DNA of 64,000 bases from Paraburkholderia sp. SOS3. GTDB taxonomy: Bacteria > Pseudomonadota > Gammaproteobacteria > Burkholderiales > Burkholderiaceae. The stretch is from contig NZ_CP018812.1 of assembly GCF_001922345.1 (NCBI RefSeq), forward strand, positions 2,480,001 to 2,544,000, read 5' to 3'. Below are positions 1 through 8,748 of this stretch, in pieces (within the stretch, counting starts at the first letter, position 1; the number at the start of each line of letters is the position of its first letter). The notes beneath the pieces are model-generated. The model had not been told where the DNA came from. It did no database searches and saw only the letters and a program-made list of their open reading frames with translations. Position numbers and translations under genes: made by a program.

Positions 1-31
1 CGGCGACGCCAGAAATGCCTTGCACGATCAT
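1..31 (-). CDS. Start of a truncated minus-strand gene, product unknown
   Basis: Only the first ten codons are in the window; on the minus strand they read MIVQGISGVA from an ATG at 31. The start is supported by a near-ideal Shine-Dalgarno sequence, GGAGGTGAT, at 45-37, five bases upstream of the ATG. The fragment is too short to recognise a family. It would be transcribed divergently from the AI-2E permease gene. Confidence 0.6.
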   Translation of the reverse strand, partial: MIVQGISGVA

Positions 32-404
32 TGTCGATCACCTCCGTTTTGAAAGGGGATGTCAACATATCGGCAGGATCTGCCGCTTTCTTTAGTCGGA
101 CGAAACCATAGCCGGAGCGCACCGGGCGCGCGAGCCGCGCCGCGCGCCAACGTCCAGGTAAATTTGCCGAATCTGCTTCGCAATTCTGCACCGAAGATCG
201 CGGCGGCCACGCGCACGCGACCGGCCGGCACGCGAGCGGCCCGCGCTTCAATGGCTCACGGTTTCCAAACGCGCGATACGCGCCAGGCGCACGTCTTGCT
301 TAATGGCTAGCTCATCCGCGAAAGCATCGGTGCAAACCGCACACCTTTGCACCGATGATCAACACGCCGAAGGACAACACGCTTCCCATACCCCACGCCG
401 ATCC
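32..404. other. Divergent intergenic region
   Basis: This stretch separates the truncated minus-strand gene from the AI-2E permease and should hold both promoters. Short open frames run through it on both strands, but none has a ribosome site or a recognisable product. I see no convincing promoter hexamer pair. A longer start for the permease at 303 would take in the last 100 bases. Confidence 0.5.
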
Positions 405-2351
405 ATGATGAAACTGCCGCTGACGCCACCACGACCGTCGAATCGCGTCTACCCGCCTGGCGTTCCCGGCCTGCTCGGACTCACGTCGACGATCACGGCC
501 GTCGTGGTGGTCTGCGGCCTGTATTTCGGCCGTGAAGTGCTGATTCCGATCACGCTCGCGGTGCTGCTGAGCTTCCTGCTCGCACCGCTCGTCAGCGTGC
601 TGAGGCGGCTGCGCTTCGGACAGCTGCCGTCGATCTTCGTCGCGGTACTCGTCGCGCTCGTCTCGCTGCTTGCGGTCGGCACGCTGATCGCGGCGCAGAT
701 CGCGCAGCTCGCGAGTTCGCTGCCGCAATACCAGGCGGCAATCGAACTGAAGATCGAGACCGTGCAGGAGAAAACGATCGGCCGCGCCGACGCGCTGCTC
801 ACGCGCGCGGCCAGCACGCTCGCGCGCGTCACGCCCGATCATGCGCCCAATCCGCCGCACGAGGCGGGCCGCACGCAGAAGCCGTCGGCCGCCGCGCCGC
901 TGCCCGTCGAAGTGCACGAGCCGATGCCCTCGCCGCTGCAACTCGCGCAGAAAGTGTTTTCGCCGGTCGTCGGCCCGATCGAAACGACGTTCATCGTGCT
1001 CGTCGTGACGATCTTCATCCTGTTGCAGCGCGAGGACTTGCGAGACCGCCTGATACGCCTGTTCGGCGCGCGCGATCTGCACCGCACGACCACCGCCATC
1101 AACGATGCGGCGACCCGGCTGTCGCGCTACTTCGTCGCGCAGCTCGGCATCAATGTCGGCGCCGGTTCGCTGATCGCGGTGGGCCTCGCGATCATCGGCG
1201 TGCCGGGTGCACTGCTGTTTGGCGTATTGACTGCGTTGCTGCGCTTCGTGCCGTATATCGGCACATGGATCGCCGCCGCGCTCGCGGCGATACTCGCGGC
1301 CGCGATTCAGCCGCAATGGTCGATGGCCGTCGCGACGATCGTTCTGTTCGTGGTCGTCGACGTGGTTGCGGGGCAAGTGGTCGAACCGCTGCTCTATGGA
1401 CACAGTTCGGGGCTGTCGCCGCTCGCCGTGGTGGTCGCCGCGATCTTCTGGAGCTGGCTGTGGGGACCCGTGGGTCTTGTGCTGTCGACGCCGCTTACGC
1501 TGTGTCTCGTCACGCTCGGCCGCTACGCGGAGCGATTGCGGTTCCTGACCGTGCTGCTCGGCGATCAACCGGCGCTCACGCCCGCGCAGAACTTCTATCA
1601 GCGCCTGCTCGCCGACGATCCGCACGAGGCGATCGTGCAGGCGGAACGGCTGCTCAAGGAGATGCCGCTCGTCCAGTACTACGACGATGTCGCGCGCGAA
1701 GGGTTGCGTCTTGCGCGCAACGACGCGCTGCGCGGCGTATTCGCACCGGACCAGCTGAGCCGCATGAACGAGACGCTGCTCGATATCGTCGAGAATCTCG
1801 AAGGGGCGGAAAACCCGCTGGCCCCGCCGCCGCTCGCACCGTCGTCGCCGCTGCACGGCAGCGCCGATGGCAGCAAAGCAAGTGCGGGCGAAGACCCCGA
1901 AGCCGATAGCGATACGCCCATGCAGCTGCTGCCCGGCATGCGCGTCGTATGCGTAGCGGGCCGCGGCGCCTTCGACGAAGTGGCGACCGCGATCGCCGTG
2001 CAACTGCTCTGCCGCCGCGGCCTGCCCGTGTTCGCCGCGCATTATGCGCAGTTCCGCAAAGGCAGCATCGATTCGGCAAGCATCGAAAATGCGCCGATTC
2101 TCTGCGTCGTCACGCTCGATGCATCGGAGGCGCCGCCGTACCTGCGCAACCTCGTGCGCCGCATTCGCGAACGGGCGCCGTCGGCAGCGCTCGTGGTTGG
2201 CGTCGGCGGCCTGTCCGAACGCGACGATGAGACGACGTCGCTGAGCGGGACGATCAACGCGAACGGCTTCGGCGAACTCGTCGACCAGTGCGTGCACGCG
2301 GCGACCAACGCCGCGCCGCTGCCGCCGCGGCTCGTGGAAAACACCGGCTGA
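405..2351 (+). CDS. AI-2E family transporter (putative permease)
   Basis: Inner-membrane protein of about 648 residues in the AI-2E/PerM transporter family. Members are exporters or permeases with varied or unknown substrates, so autoinducer transport should not be assumed. Several hydrophobic helices lie in two groups, roughly residues 20-130 and 200-370. Between them is a soluble, proline- and alanine-rich loop, as the family shows. After the last helices comes a cytoplasmic tail of over 200 residues, with an acidic linker and then an alpha/beta segment; this tail is longer than in minimal members. The frame is open from an ATG at 303, but neither start has a clear Shine-Dalgarno site. I prefer 405 because the residues before it look unstructured and the hydrophobic part follows soon after. 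Confidence 0.85.
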   Translation: MMKLPLTPPRPSNRVYPPGVPGLLGLTSTITAVVVVCGLYFGREVLIPITLAVLLSFLLAPLVSVLRRLRFGQLPSIFVAVLVALVSLLAVGTLIAAQIAQLASSLPQYQAAIELKIETVQEKTIGRADALLTRAASTLARVTPDHAPNPPHEAGRTQKPSAAAPLPVEVHEPMPSPLQLAQKVFSPVVGPIETTFIVLVVTIFILLQREDLRDRLIRLFGARDLHRTTTAINDAATRLSRYFVAQLGINVGAGSLIAVGLAIIGVPGALLFGVLTALLRFVPYIGTWIAAALAAILAAAIQPQWSMAVATIVLFVVVDVVAGQVVEPLLYGHSSGLSPLAVVVAAIFWSWLWGPVGLVLSTPLTLCLVTLGRYAERLRFLTVLLGDQPALTPAQNFYQRLLADDPHEAIVQAERLLKEMPLVQYYDDVAREGLRLARNDALRGVFAPDQLSRMNETLLDIVENLEGAENPLAPPPLAPSSPLHGSADGSKASAGEDPEADSDTPMQLLPGMRVVCVAGRGAFDEVATAIAVQLLCRRGLPVFAAHYAQFRKGSIDSASIENAPILCVVTLDASEAPPYLRNLVRRIRERAPSAALVVGVGGLSERDDETTSLSGTINANGFGELVDQCVHAATNAAPLPPRLVENTG

Positions 2352-2607
2352 GCGCCCGCTCGCCATGCAACGTCATTTCGAAAGCGAATTGAAATAATTG
2401 AACCGCGATTCTGATGATCGCGCGCGCGACGATAACCGGCATTGGAATAATTCAGGCCAATTTCATTTAAACCGGTTACTTCCGCTTTCCGGAAATTCCG
2501 CGAATAGATTACGTATCGTCAGCAAATAATCATCGAGTCTTTATAAATATCTGCTTTCCATTTTCTGTTTATATTTCAGGAAAAATCCCCCGAAGCCGGA
2601 AAACAAT
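2352..2607. other. AT-rich intergenic region between convergent genes
   Basis: The stretch from about 2380 to 2600 is much richer in A and T than its surroundings. It lies between the 3' ends of the permease and the phospholipase C gene. No open frame with a ribosome site was found, and the only clear element is the terminator at its right edge. Confidence 0.5.
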
Positions 2608-2641
2608 CGCCCCGAAGCGGCCGTGAGACCGCTTCGGGGCG
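2608..2641 (-). terminator. Rho-independent terminator of the phospholipase C gene
   Basis: A perfect 13-bp inverted repeat (arm CGCCCCGAAGCGG at 2608-2620, partner at 2629-2641) encloses an 8-base loop. On the minus strand it is followed by a T-rich stretch (GATTGTTTTCC). It sits about 37 bases after the phospholipase stop codon. Confidence 0.8.
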
Positions 2642-2677
2642 ACGTGCCTGCCTGCAGTGCTGCGAGGTCTTCGGTCG

Positions 2678-4825
2678 TTACGAAGCCGTCATGACGGGCG
2701 CGACGGCGGCCGGGTCCGTAATGCTCGGCTTGCCGGTCTCGATATGACCCGCGAGGCGGCGCTGGAACGCCGGGTCGTCGTTGTCGGTCACCGTCAGGTC
2801 GTACCAGTGGTGGCTCGACGCGAGAACCCACTTTTCTTCGACCGTCTCGTTCGGCGGCACGATCACGGGCCGCGACAGCGCGCCGTAGGCGTTATCGGCC
2901 ACCGACAGCCGCGCGTTCCTGTTGCCCTTGTTCGTGAAGCGCAGCACGACGTTGCCGTTCGCCACGTCGTAGTGCGTCTTGACCTCGGGCAAAGCCGTCC
3001 TGTTCTTGCCCTTGCCGGCGGCGGCCTCGATCATCTCCGCGTTCAGGTCGCCGTTGAAGCGCCGCACGAAGCCGTTCGGGCCGTAGACGGTGAACGCATA
3101 GGCGCCGTTGTTGATCGACAGGTCGAAAGTCTCGGTGATCGACTTGTCCTTTTCGACCGTGTAGCGCCACGGGCCGTCGGTGCGCAGCGACGAGTACACG
3201 TAGAAATGGGCGCCGACCGAACCGGTGTTGCCCATCACGAGTTCGAGCACGTTGCGCTTCTCGTTGACCTTGCCGTTCACGTGCAGCTCGTACGGCAGCG
3301 CACGGGCGAAGCGGATGCCCGGCTCCTGCGGCACGATCGGACCCGGCGCGGCGGGCACGACCGGCTTCGGCTGCGTCGCACACTGGTTGTCGGCGATCGA
3401 CTTGTAGTTGCTCGTGTCGGGCAGCGCCGGCATCGTCGCGTCCGGCGTGCGGAAATCGAACGCCGAGGTCAGGTCGCCGCACACCGCGCGGCGCCATTTC
3501 GTGATGTTCGGCTCCTTCACGCCGAAACGCGCTTCGATGAAGCGGATCACCGACGTGTGGTCGAACACTTCCGAGCACACGAAGCCGCCCTTCGTCCACG
3601 GCGACACGATCGTCATCGGCACGCGCGTGCCGAGACCGTACGGCAGATTGTCGACCGTGTAGGTGCCGCCGCGGCCGTCCGGGTTGATCACGTTGTGGAT
3701 CTCGCCCTCGGTCGTCACGGTCGACAGGCCCTGTGCGCGCGTCGTCGGCACTTGCGGCGGCGGCACGTGATCGAAGAAGCCGTCGTTCTCGTCGTACATG
3801 ATGAAGAGCACGGTCTTGCTCCACACCTCGGGGTTCGACGTCAGCGCGTCGAGAATCATCGAGGTGTACTCGGCGCCATAGGCAGGCGTGTACTTCGGGT
3901 GTTCCGAGTAGGCCGCCGGCGGGCACAGCCACGACACCTGCGGCAGCTTGTTCGCGAGCACGTCGGCCTTCAGATCGTCGATCGTGCGCGCCGTCTGCGC
4001 GCGCTGGTACAGCGACGAGCCCGGCTGCGCGTTGATGAAGTTCGTGAAGTTCTGCAGGACGTTCGTGCCGTAGTTGCCGTTCAGCGGATCGTTGCCGTTC
4101 GTGCCCTGCTGGTAGACCTGCCACGAGATGCCGGCTTTTTCGAGGCGTTCCGGATACGTGGTCCACGACAACAACTGGTACTTCGGCGGTCCGTCGCCGT
4201 CCACGAAGTCGTTGTTGTCGAGCAGCGGGCCGCCTTGCGTGCCGGTCGGATCGACCATGCCCGTCATCAGGTACATGCGGTTCGGATGCGTCGGCCCCGG
4301 CATCGAGCAGTAGTATGCATCGCACACCGTAAATGCATCGGCCAGTGCGTAGTGGAACGGAATGTCGGTGCGCAGGTGGTAGCCCATCGTCATGTCCGTC
4401 TTGTTCGCGGGCCACTGGTCGTAGCGGCCGTTGTTGATCGCGGCATGCGTCGGATACCAGTTATGGTCGAGGTCGCCGATACATTGCGCGCTCGTCGTCA
4501 GCGTATCGAGGTGGAACGGCAGCACGGGCTTCGTCGCGTCTTCCTTCGACGGCTGGAACCACACCGGGTTGCCGCCCGGCAGCGGGATCGGGAAGCGGTC
4601 GTTATAACCGCGCACGCCACGCATATGGCCGAAGTAGTGGTCGAAGGAGCGGTTCTCCTGCATGAACACGACGATATGCTCGATATCGCGGATCGTGCCC
4701 GTGCGGGATGCGGCCGGCACGGCGAGCGCTCTGCGGATCGAATCCGGCAGCGCGGTCATCGCGGCGGCAGCCCCGGCGGATGAAGCAACGGTTTGTAGAA
4801 AACGGCGGCGGCTATTTGAAGTCAT
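2678..4825 (-). CDS. plcN: Phosphocholine-specific phospholipase C, Tat-exported
   Basis: Secreted phospholipase C of 715 residues, the usual size for the bacterial PlcN/PlcH family, which hydrolyses phosphatidylcholine and related lipids. The N-terminus carries a twin-arginine signal (SRRRFLQT) followed by an alanine-rich hydrophobic stretch, so export of the folded enzyme by Tat is expected. The phosphoesterase domain follows, with the family motif ENRSFDHYFG near residue 60 and conserved Asp/His-rich segments such as YDENDGFFDH near residue 345. The last 200 residues match the two C-terminal beta-rich domains of the family. The start at 4825 has AGAAGG upstream; the open frame extends further but lacks a site. 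The symbol is by family resemblance; PlcN and PlcH cannot be told apart here. A small lipoprotein gene lies upstream on the same strand. Confidence 0.92.
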   Translation of the reverse strand: MTSNSRRRFLQTVASSAGAAAAMTALPDSIRRALAVPAASRTGTIRDIEHIVVFMQENRSFDHYFGHMRGVRGYNDRFPIPLPGGNPVWFQPSKEDATKPVLPFHLDTLTTSAQCIGDLDHNWYPTHAAINNGRYDQWPANKTDMTMGYHLRTDIPFHYALADAFTVCDAYYCSMPGPTHPNRMYLMTGMVDPTGTQGGPLLDNNDFVDGDGPPKYQLLSWTTYPERLEKAGISWQVYQQGTNGNDPLNGNYGTNVLQNFTNFINAQPGSSLYQRAQTARTIDDLKADVLANKLPQVSWLCPPAAYSEHPKYTPAYGAEYTSMILDALTSNPEVWSKTVLFIMYDENDGFFDHVPPPQVPTTRAQGLSTVTTEGEIHNVINPDGRGGTYTVDNLPYGLGTRVPMTIVSPWTKGGFVCSEVFDHTSVIRFIEARFGVKEPNITKWRRAVCGDLTSAFDFRTPDATMPALPDTSNYKSIADNQCATQPKPVVPAAPGPIVPQEPGIRFARALPYELHVNGKVNEKRNVLELVMGNTGSVGAHFYVYSSLRTDGPWRYTVEKDKSITETFDLSINNGAYAFTVYGPNGFVRRFNGDLNAEMIEAAAGKGKNRTALPEVKTHYDVANGNVVLRFTNKGNRNARLSVADNAYGALSRPVIVPPNETVEEKWVLASSHHWYDLTVTDNDDPAFQRRLAGHIETGKPSITDPAAVAPVMTAS

Positions 4826-4936
4826 GGTCTGGTCACCTTCTCTTTGTTGCGGGGGGAATCTGGCGGCTATGCGTCGCAGCGCTTCGACGAAGCGAGGAAC
4901 CCGCGCCAAGCGACGCGCGGCGCGAAGTGCTGCTGA

Positions 4937-5293
4937 TCAGTTGGCGCTATCGCCGGGCGCGTAGCGCATCACGGGCGCGACCTGTATCGCATCGGCGGCG
5001 ACGCTCGCCTGCGCGCTGGCCACTGCGCTGCCGGTTCCGGCATTGGTCAACGGCGGCGCCTGCAGTTGCGAGAGCGGCACCGATGCACCCGCAGCTAACT
5101 GCAGCGCGGCGCTCTGATAGCGCGACGTGCCGTTCTGCATGGAATTGGCCGAATCATTCGAAGCAGACAGGCTGCTCGTGGCATGGCTCGCGTCCGCCGG
5201 CCCGGGGCCGCATGCAACGAGCATGAAGACGCTGATCAGAGCGGCACATGACGCCGCCAGTCTCGAGAAAAAGTCTCCGTCCATGATCCTCAT
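4937..5293 (-). CDS. Small putative lipoprotein
   Basis: A 118-residue protein with a hydrophobic N-terminal segment ending in a lipobox (LVAC, Cys28), so it is probably lipidated and anchored in an envelope membrane. The mature part is low-complexity, rich in Ser, Ala, Asn and Gln, with no domain I recognise. It lies 111 bases upstream of the phospholipase C gene on the same strand and may be co-transcribed with it; a role in export or activity of that enzyme is only a guess. An ATG three codons later (5284) is an alternative start. Confidence 0.65.
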   Translation of the reverse strand: MRIMDGDFFSRLAASCAALISVFMLVACGPGPADASHATSSLSASNDSANSMQNGTSRYQSAALQLAAGASVPLSQLQAPPLTNAGTGSAVASAQASVAADAIQVAPVMRYAPGDSAN

Positions 5294-5559
5294 CCCATTC
5301 TTTAGTTAACCGGACGTTCAGCACGGCTTTCGATTTAATGCCGGATTGTTTTCGCGAGGAGAGTGTCACGTTTAATTAAGAAGAATTTGTGAAATGGTTT
5401 CATCTCCATTTACGGATATTTCCACTTACCTGGAATGCATCACTTCAATGCCAGGATAAATAAACGAAAAAGAAATAAAACATTAATACGACCAGCTTCG
5501 GGTCCGGGGCTTGCGACCGTGCATATCCGCTAGCGGCACATAAGACTGGGGAGACATGG

Positions 5560-6033
5560 ATGCGCACAGGCACTAACCTGCAGGACAGCGAAGACGAATT
5601 GCAGTGGCGGCCGATTGGCCGGGCGCTGGCCGACCATCGCCGCGTACTCGTCGTCGACGACTACGCGGATGCCGCCGACGCCTTGCAACTGCTGCTCAGC
5701 GCGAACGGCTTCGAATGCCGTGCGATGCACGAGGCGCATGACGTCTGTGCGATCGCCGAGGCGTGGCAGCCGTTTGCGGTGGTGCTCGATATCGCCATGC
5801 CGGAACTCGACGGCCTCGAGCTCGCCCGGCGGTTGCGTGCGACGCCGTCGACGTCGCACATGCTGCTCGTCGCGTGCACGGGCTATGCATCGGGACGCGA
5901 CCGAGAGCGCGCGCGGGAAGCCGGCTTCGACGCCCATTGCGCGAAGCCGCTGACGCCGCAGCGGCTGCTTGCATTATTGAAGAGGGCTGTGGCGATGACG
6001 CCGGACATGAGGAACGGAGGCACACGGGCATGA
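5560..6033 (+). CDS. Receiver-only response regulator
   Basis: A 157-residue protein made of one CheY-like receiver domain and no output domain. The acidic pair Asp33-Asp34 (VLVVDD), the phospho-acceptor Asp77 (VVLDIAMPELDG) and the conserved lysine in AKPL are all present, so it should be phosphorylatable. A GGGGAG site lies six bases before the ATG. No histidine kinase is adjacent, so its partner is unknown. Its C-terminal 20 residues after the receiver fold look disordered. Confidence 0.85.
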   Translation: MRTGTNLQDSEDELQWRPIGRALADHRRVLVVDDYADAADALQLLLSANGFECRAMHEAHDVCAIAEAWQPFAVVLDIAMPELDGLELARRLRATPSTSHMLLVACTGYASGRDRERAREAGFDAHCAKPLTPQRLLALLKRAVAMTPDMRNGGTRA

Positions 6034-6177
6034 GCGCGACGCAAGCGTCGAGCGTGGACAGAACAGATGCGATGACGGTCGACTCGCCGGTCGACCCGCC
6101 GGTCAGGCACAGGCCGTGCTGTAGGGTCCGCTGCACTCAATGCGCATCTACTCAATCACGCTTACAGGAGAACAACG

Positions 6178-6768
6178 ATGCAAAGAAGAAAGTTCATTTT
6201 GACCAGCGGTACGATGCTTGCGGCCGGCGGCCTCGTGTTGGCTGGCTGCACGACGACGGGACAAAGCTCGGCGAACAGCACGGCCGGCAACTCGGATAAG
6301 CGTGCTGCCATCAATCACGACGTCGACGCGACGCTGTCGCGGCTCTACACGACTGTCAACGGCTCGCGCGAACTGGTTTCGAAAGCGCGCGGCGTGCTGG
6401 TGTTTCCGCAGGTCGTGCAGGCCGGCTTCGTGGTCGGCGGCCAGTACGGCCAGGGCGCGCTGCGCGTCGGCGGCCGGACCCAGGGCTACTACAGCACGGC
6501 GGCCGGCTCGTTCGGTCTGCAGGCCGGCGCCCAGTCGAAGGCGATCATCTTCTGCTTCATGACCGAACAGGCGCTCGCCGACTTCCGCAACCGCGACGGC
6601 TGGGCCGTGGGTGGCGATGCGACGGTCGCGGTGGTCAAGGTCGGCGCGAACGGCAACATCGACTCATCGACGGCGACCGCCCCGGTGCAGGCGTTCGTGC
6701 TGACCAACGCGGGCCTGATGGCCGGTGTATCGCTCGAAGGCACCAAGGTGTCGAAACTGGATATCTGA
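6178..6768 (+). CDS. SYLF/YSC84-domain lipoprotein
   Basis: A 196-residue exported protein. The N-terminus has RRKF, a hydrophobic stretch and a lipobox (LAGC, Cys24), indicating a lipoprotein. From about residue 50 onward it matches the SYLF (YSC84-like, lipid-binding) family, with the glycine-rich segments GVLVFP, GGQYGQGALRVGG and GSFGLQAGAQSKAII. The molecular role of bacterial members is not settled. GGAG lies upstream of the ATG. It is probably monocistronic, with a terminator candidate at 6854-6895. Confidence 0.85.
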   Translation: MQRRKFILTSGTMLAAGGLVLAGCTTTGQSSANSTAGNSDKRAAINHDVDATLSRLYTTVNGSRELVSKARGVLVFPQVVQAGFVVGGQYGQGALRVGGRTQGYYSTAAGSFGLQAGAQSKAIIFCFMTEQALADFRNRDGWAVGGDATVAVVKVGANGNIDSSTATAPVQAFVLTNAGLMAGVSLEGTKVSKLDI

Positions 6769-6853
6769 CCGGCGCGTTCACACCATGCTCACGCCGCGGC
6801 GTATTTGTCTGTGTAAAAGCCGCCGCGGCGGGAAGCCGAAATTACATTGTGAC

Positions 6854-6895
6854 CGGCCGTGCACGCGTCGCGCGGCGCGAAGCGGCCGTTTTTTT
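6854..6895 (+). terminator. Possible terminator after the SYLF gene
   Basis: CGGCCG at 6854-6859 can pair with CGGCCG at 6883-6888, with further GC-rich pairing between them, and seven T residues follow (6889-6895). The outer stem is short, so support is moderate. It also argues that glycogen synthase starts downstream of it rather than at an upstream ATG. Confidence 0.4.
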
Positions 6896-6981
6896 CATGG
6901 CATAGCCTTTGCGTTGTACCGCAGCGCAACACGCTTTACTCCTGTACCGTCCCCTTCTGTTTTTTTCGCGCGGAGTCGATC

Positions 6982-8649
6982 TTGACGCTGAATGTTCTTC
7001 TCGTTGCTTCGGAGGCGATGCCGCTCGCCAAATCCGGCGGGCTCGGCGATATGGTGAGCGCCTATGCGGCCGCATTGCGCGACGCGGGCGTCGACGTGTC
7101 GATCCTGCTGCCCGCCTATCCGGGCGCACTCGCACAGGCGGTGGGCGTCACGCCGATTACGCGGATCAGCGGACTGCCCGGCGGCGACGCGCGCCTGTTG
7201 CGCGCGCAGATGCCCGACACAGGCGTGCCGGTACTGCTATTGCAGATGGATCATCTGTTCGACCGCGAGCAGCTTTATGTCGATCAGCGCGGTCGCGATT
7301 ACCTCGACAATACCGTGCGTTTCGCCTCGCTTGCCGCTGCGGCTGCACGCATTGCGCGCGGCGTACGGGGCGTGCGGCGCCCCGATATCGTGCATGCGCA
7401 CGATTGGCATGCAGCGCTCACGCCCTTGCTGATGAAGCTCGCGGGCGTGCCCGCGAAGAGCGTGTTTACGATTCACAATCTCGCGTTCCAGGGCAACTGC
7501 CCGCTCGCGCTCGGCAGCTGGCTCGGCGTGCCCGACGCGCTGCTCGCGCCGGCCCTTTCGGATGAGCGCAGCATCGAGTTCTACGACACGTTGAGCCCGA
7601 TGAAGGCCGGCATCGTGCACGCCGATCGCGTGACGACGGTCAGCGACACCTATGCGCGCGAAATCCTCACGCCGCACTTCGGACACCGGATGGAAGGCGT
7701 GCTGCAAGCGAGCGCGCACAAGCTTTCCGGCATCACGAACGGCATCGACGAAAACGTCTGGGATCCGGCGACGGACGCACATATCGCGCGTCACTACTGC
7801 GCCGCCGACGTGCGCGGCAAGCAGGCCTGCAAGCGCGATCTGCAGCAACGCTTCGGGCTGACCGTCGATCCGTTCGCGCCGCTGGTCGCAATCGGCAGCC
7901 GTCTGACCTCGCAGAAGCTCGCAGACGTGGTTGCTGCCGCCTTGCCGATGGCGCTTGCGCGGCACCCGCGGCTGCAGGTGGCGATTCTCGGTAAAGGCGA
8001 CGCGCATCTCGAACAGGCGATGCGCGCACTGGCCGCGCTGTGGCCGCAGCGCGTCGCCGTGCAGATCGGCTACGACGAGGCGACCGCGCACAAGCTGCAT
8101 GCGGGCGCGGACATGCTGCTGCACGGCAGCCGCTTCGAGCCGTGCGGTCTCACGCAGATGTATGCGATGCGTTACGGCACGATTCCGATTGCATCGCGAG
8201 TCGGCGGCCTTGCCGACACGATCGTCGATTACGAACCGGCGCGTTCGCCCGAACTCGGCTTGCCCGAAGACGGCGCGACCGGCTTCCTGTTCGACGGTGA
8301 AACCGTGGGCGACGTGGTGGCGGCGCTCGAGCGCGCACTCGAAGCGTTTATGCGGCCGTCGTCATGGCATGCGTTGCAGCGTAATGCGATGCGCGGCGAT
8401 TTCGGCTGGGCGAAGCCGGCTGCACGCTATCTGCAACTGTATGCGGAGCTCACCGATGCGCGGCCCGCGAGGCGCGGTCTGTCCGAAGCCGTGCAAGCGG
8501 CGGCGGCCAGCGCGAATGGCGCGCGCGATGTCGACGTGGTCGCACAGCGGCGGCCGGCACGGCGTGCCGCGGGTGCTGCGCAGAACGGCAAGTGGAACGG
8601 CAATGCTTCCGCGCAGGGCGTGCACGAGGATGTTGCGCGACGCGCGTGA
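6982..8649 (+). CDS. glgA: Glycogen synthase (ADP-glucose type)
   Basis: GT5 glycosyltransferase that extends alpha-1,4-glucan chains from ADP-glucose. The N-terminal signature KSGGLGDM (residues 17-24) binds the donor. The C-terminal half carries the retaining-transferase motif SRFEPCGL and the expected GGLADT loop. I chose a TTG start at 6982: GGAG sits six bases before it and translation gives TLNVLLVASEAMPL, the standard GlgA beginning. The open frame extends back to 6859, but that part is unlike the family and contains a terminator-like sequence. At 555 residues it exceeds the usual 480-530 because of an Ala/Arg-rich tail of about 60 residues. It is convergent with glgX, and no glgB or glgC is present in the window. 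Confidence 0.92.
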   Translation: MTLNVLLVASEAMPLAKSGGLGDMVSAYAAALRDAGVDVSILLPAYPGALAQAVGVTPITRISGLPGGDARLLRAQMPDTGVPVLLLQMDHLFDREQLYVDQRGRDYLDNTVRFASLAAAAARIARGVRGVRRPDIVHAHDWHAALTPLLMKLAGVPAKSVFTIHNLAFQGNCPLALGSWLGVPDALLAPALSDERSIEFYDTLSPMKAGIVHADRVTTVSDTYAREILTPHFGHRMEGVLQASAHKLSGITNGIDENVWDPATDAHIARHYCAADVRGKQACKRDLQQRFGLTVDPFAPLVAIGSRLTSQKLADVVAAALPMALARHPRLQVAILGKGDAHLEQAMRALAALWPQRVAVQIGYDEATAHKLHAGADMLLHGSRFEPCGLTQMYAMRYGTIPIASRVGGLADTIVDYEPARSPELGLPEDGATGFLFDGETVGDVVAALERALEAFMRPSSWHALQRNAMRGDFGWAKPAARYLQLYAELTDARPARRGLSEAVQAAAASANGARDVDVVAQRRPARRAAGAAQNGKWNGNASAQGVHEDVARRA

Positions 8650-8664
8650 CGTCCAGAAAGATGC

Positions 8665-8696
8665 AGCCGCGTAACCGGTAACCGGATTACGCGGCT
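8665..8696. terminator. Bidirectional terminator between glgA and glgX
   Basis: AGCCGCGTAA (8665-8674) pairs with TTACGCGGCT (8687-8696), and the inner CCGGT/ACCGG extends the stem with one bulged base. It lies just after glgA and between convergent genes. No long T run follows, so strength is uncertain. Confidence 0.55.
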
Positions 8697-8709
8697 ACAT
8701 GATCGATGT

Positions 8710-8730
8710 GCGGGCAACGAGATTGCCCGC
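8710..8730. terminator. Second stem-loop between glgA and glgX
   Basis: GCGGGCAA (8710-8717) and TTGCCCGC (8723-8730) form a perfect 8-bp stem with a 5-base loop. It lies 18 bases from the end of glgX on the minus strand and probably ends that transcript. Confidence 0.5.
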
Positions 8731-8748
8731 ACACCCCCACTCTACTCG

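Noticed and set aside
2657..4783. Very long plus-strand open frame opposite the phospholipase C gene
   Set aside because: High GC leaves antisense frames open; its product is Arg/Val/His-rich with no domain, while the minus strand encodes a clear Tat-exported phospholipase.
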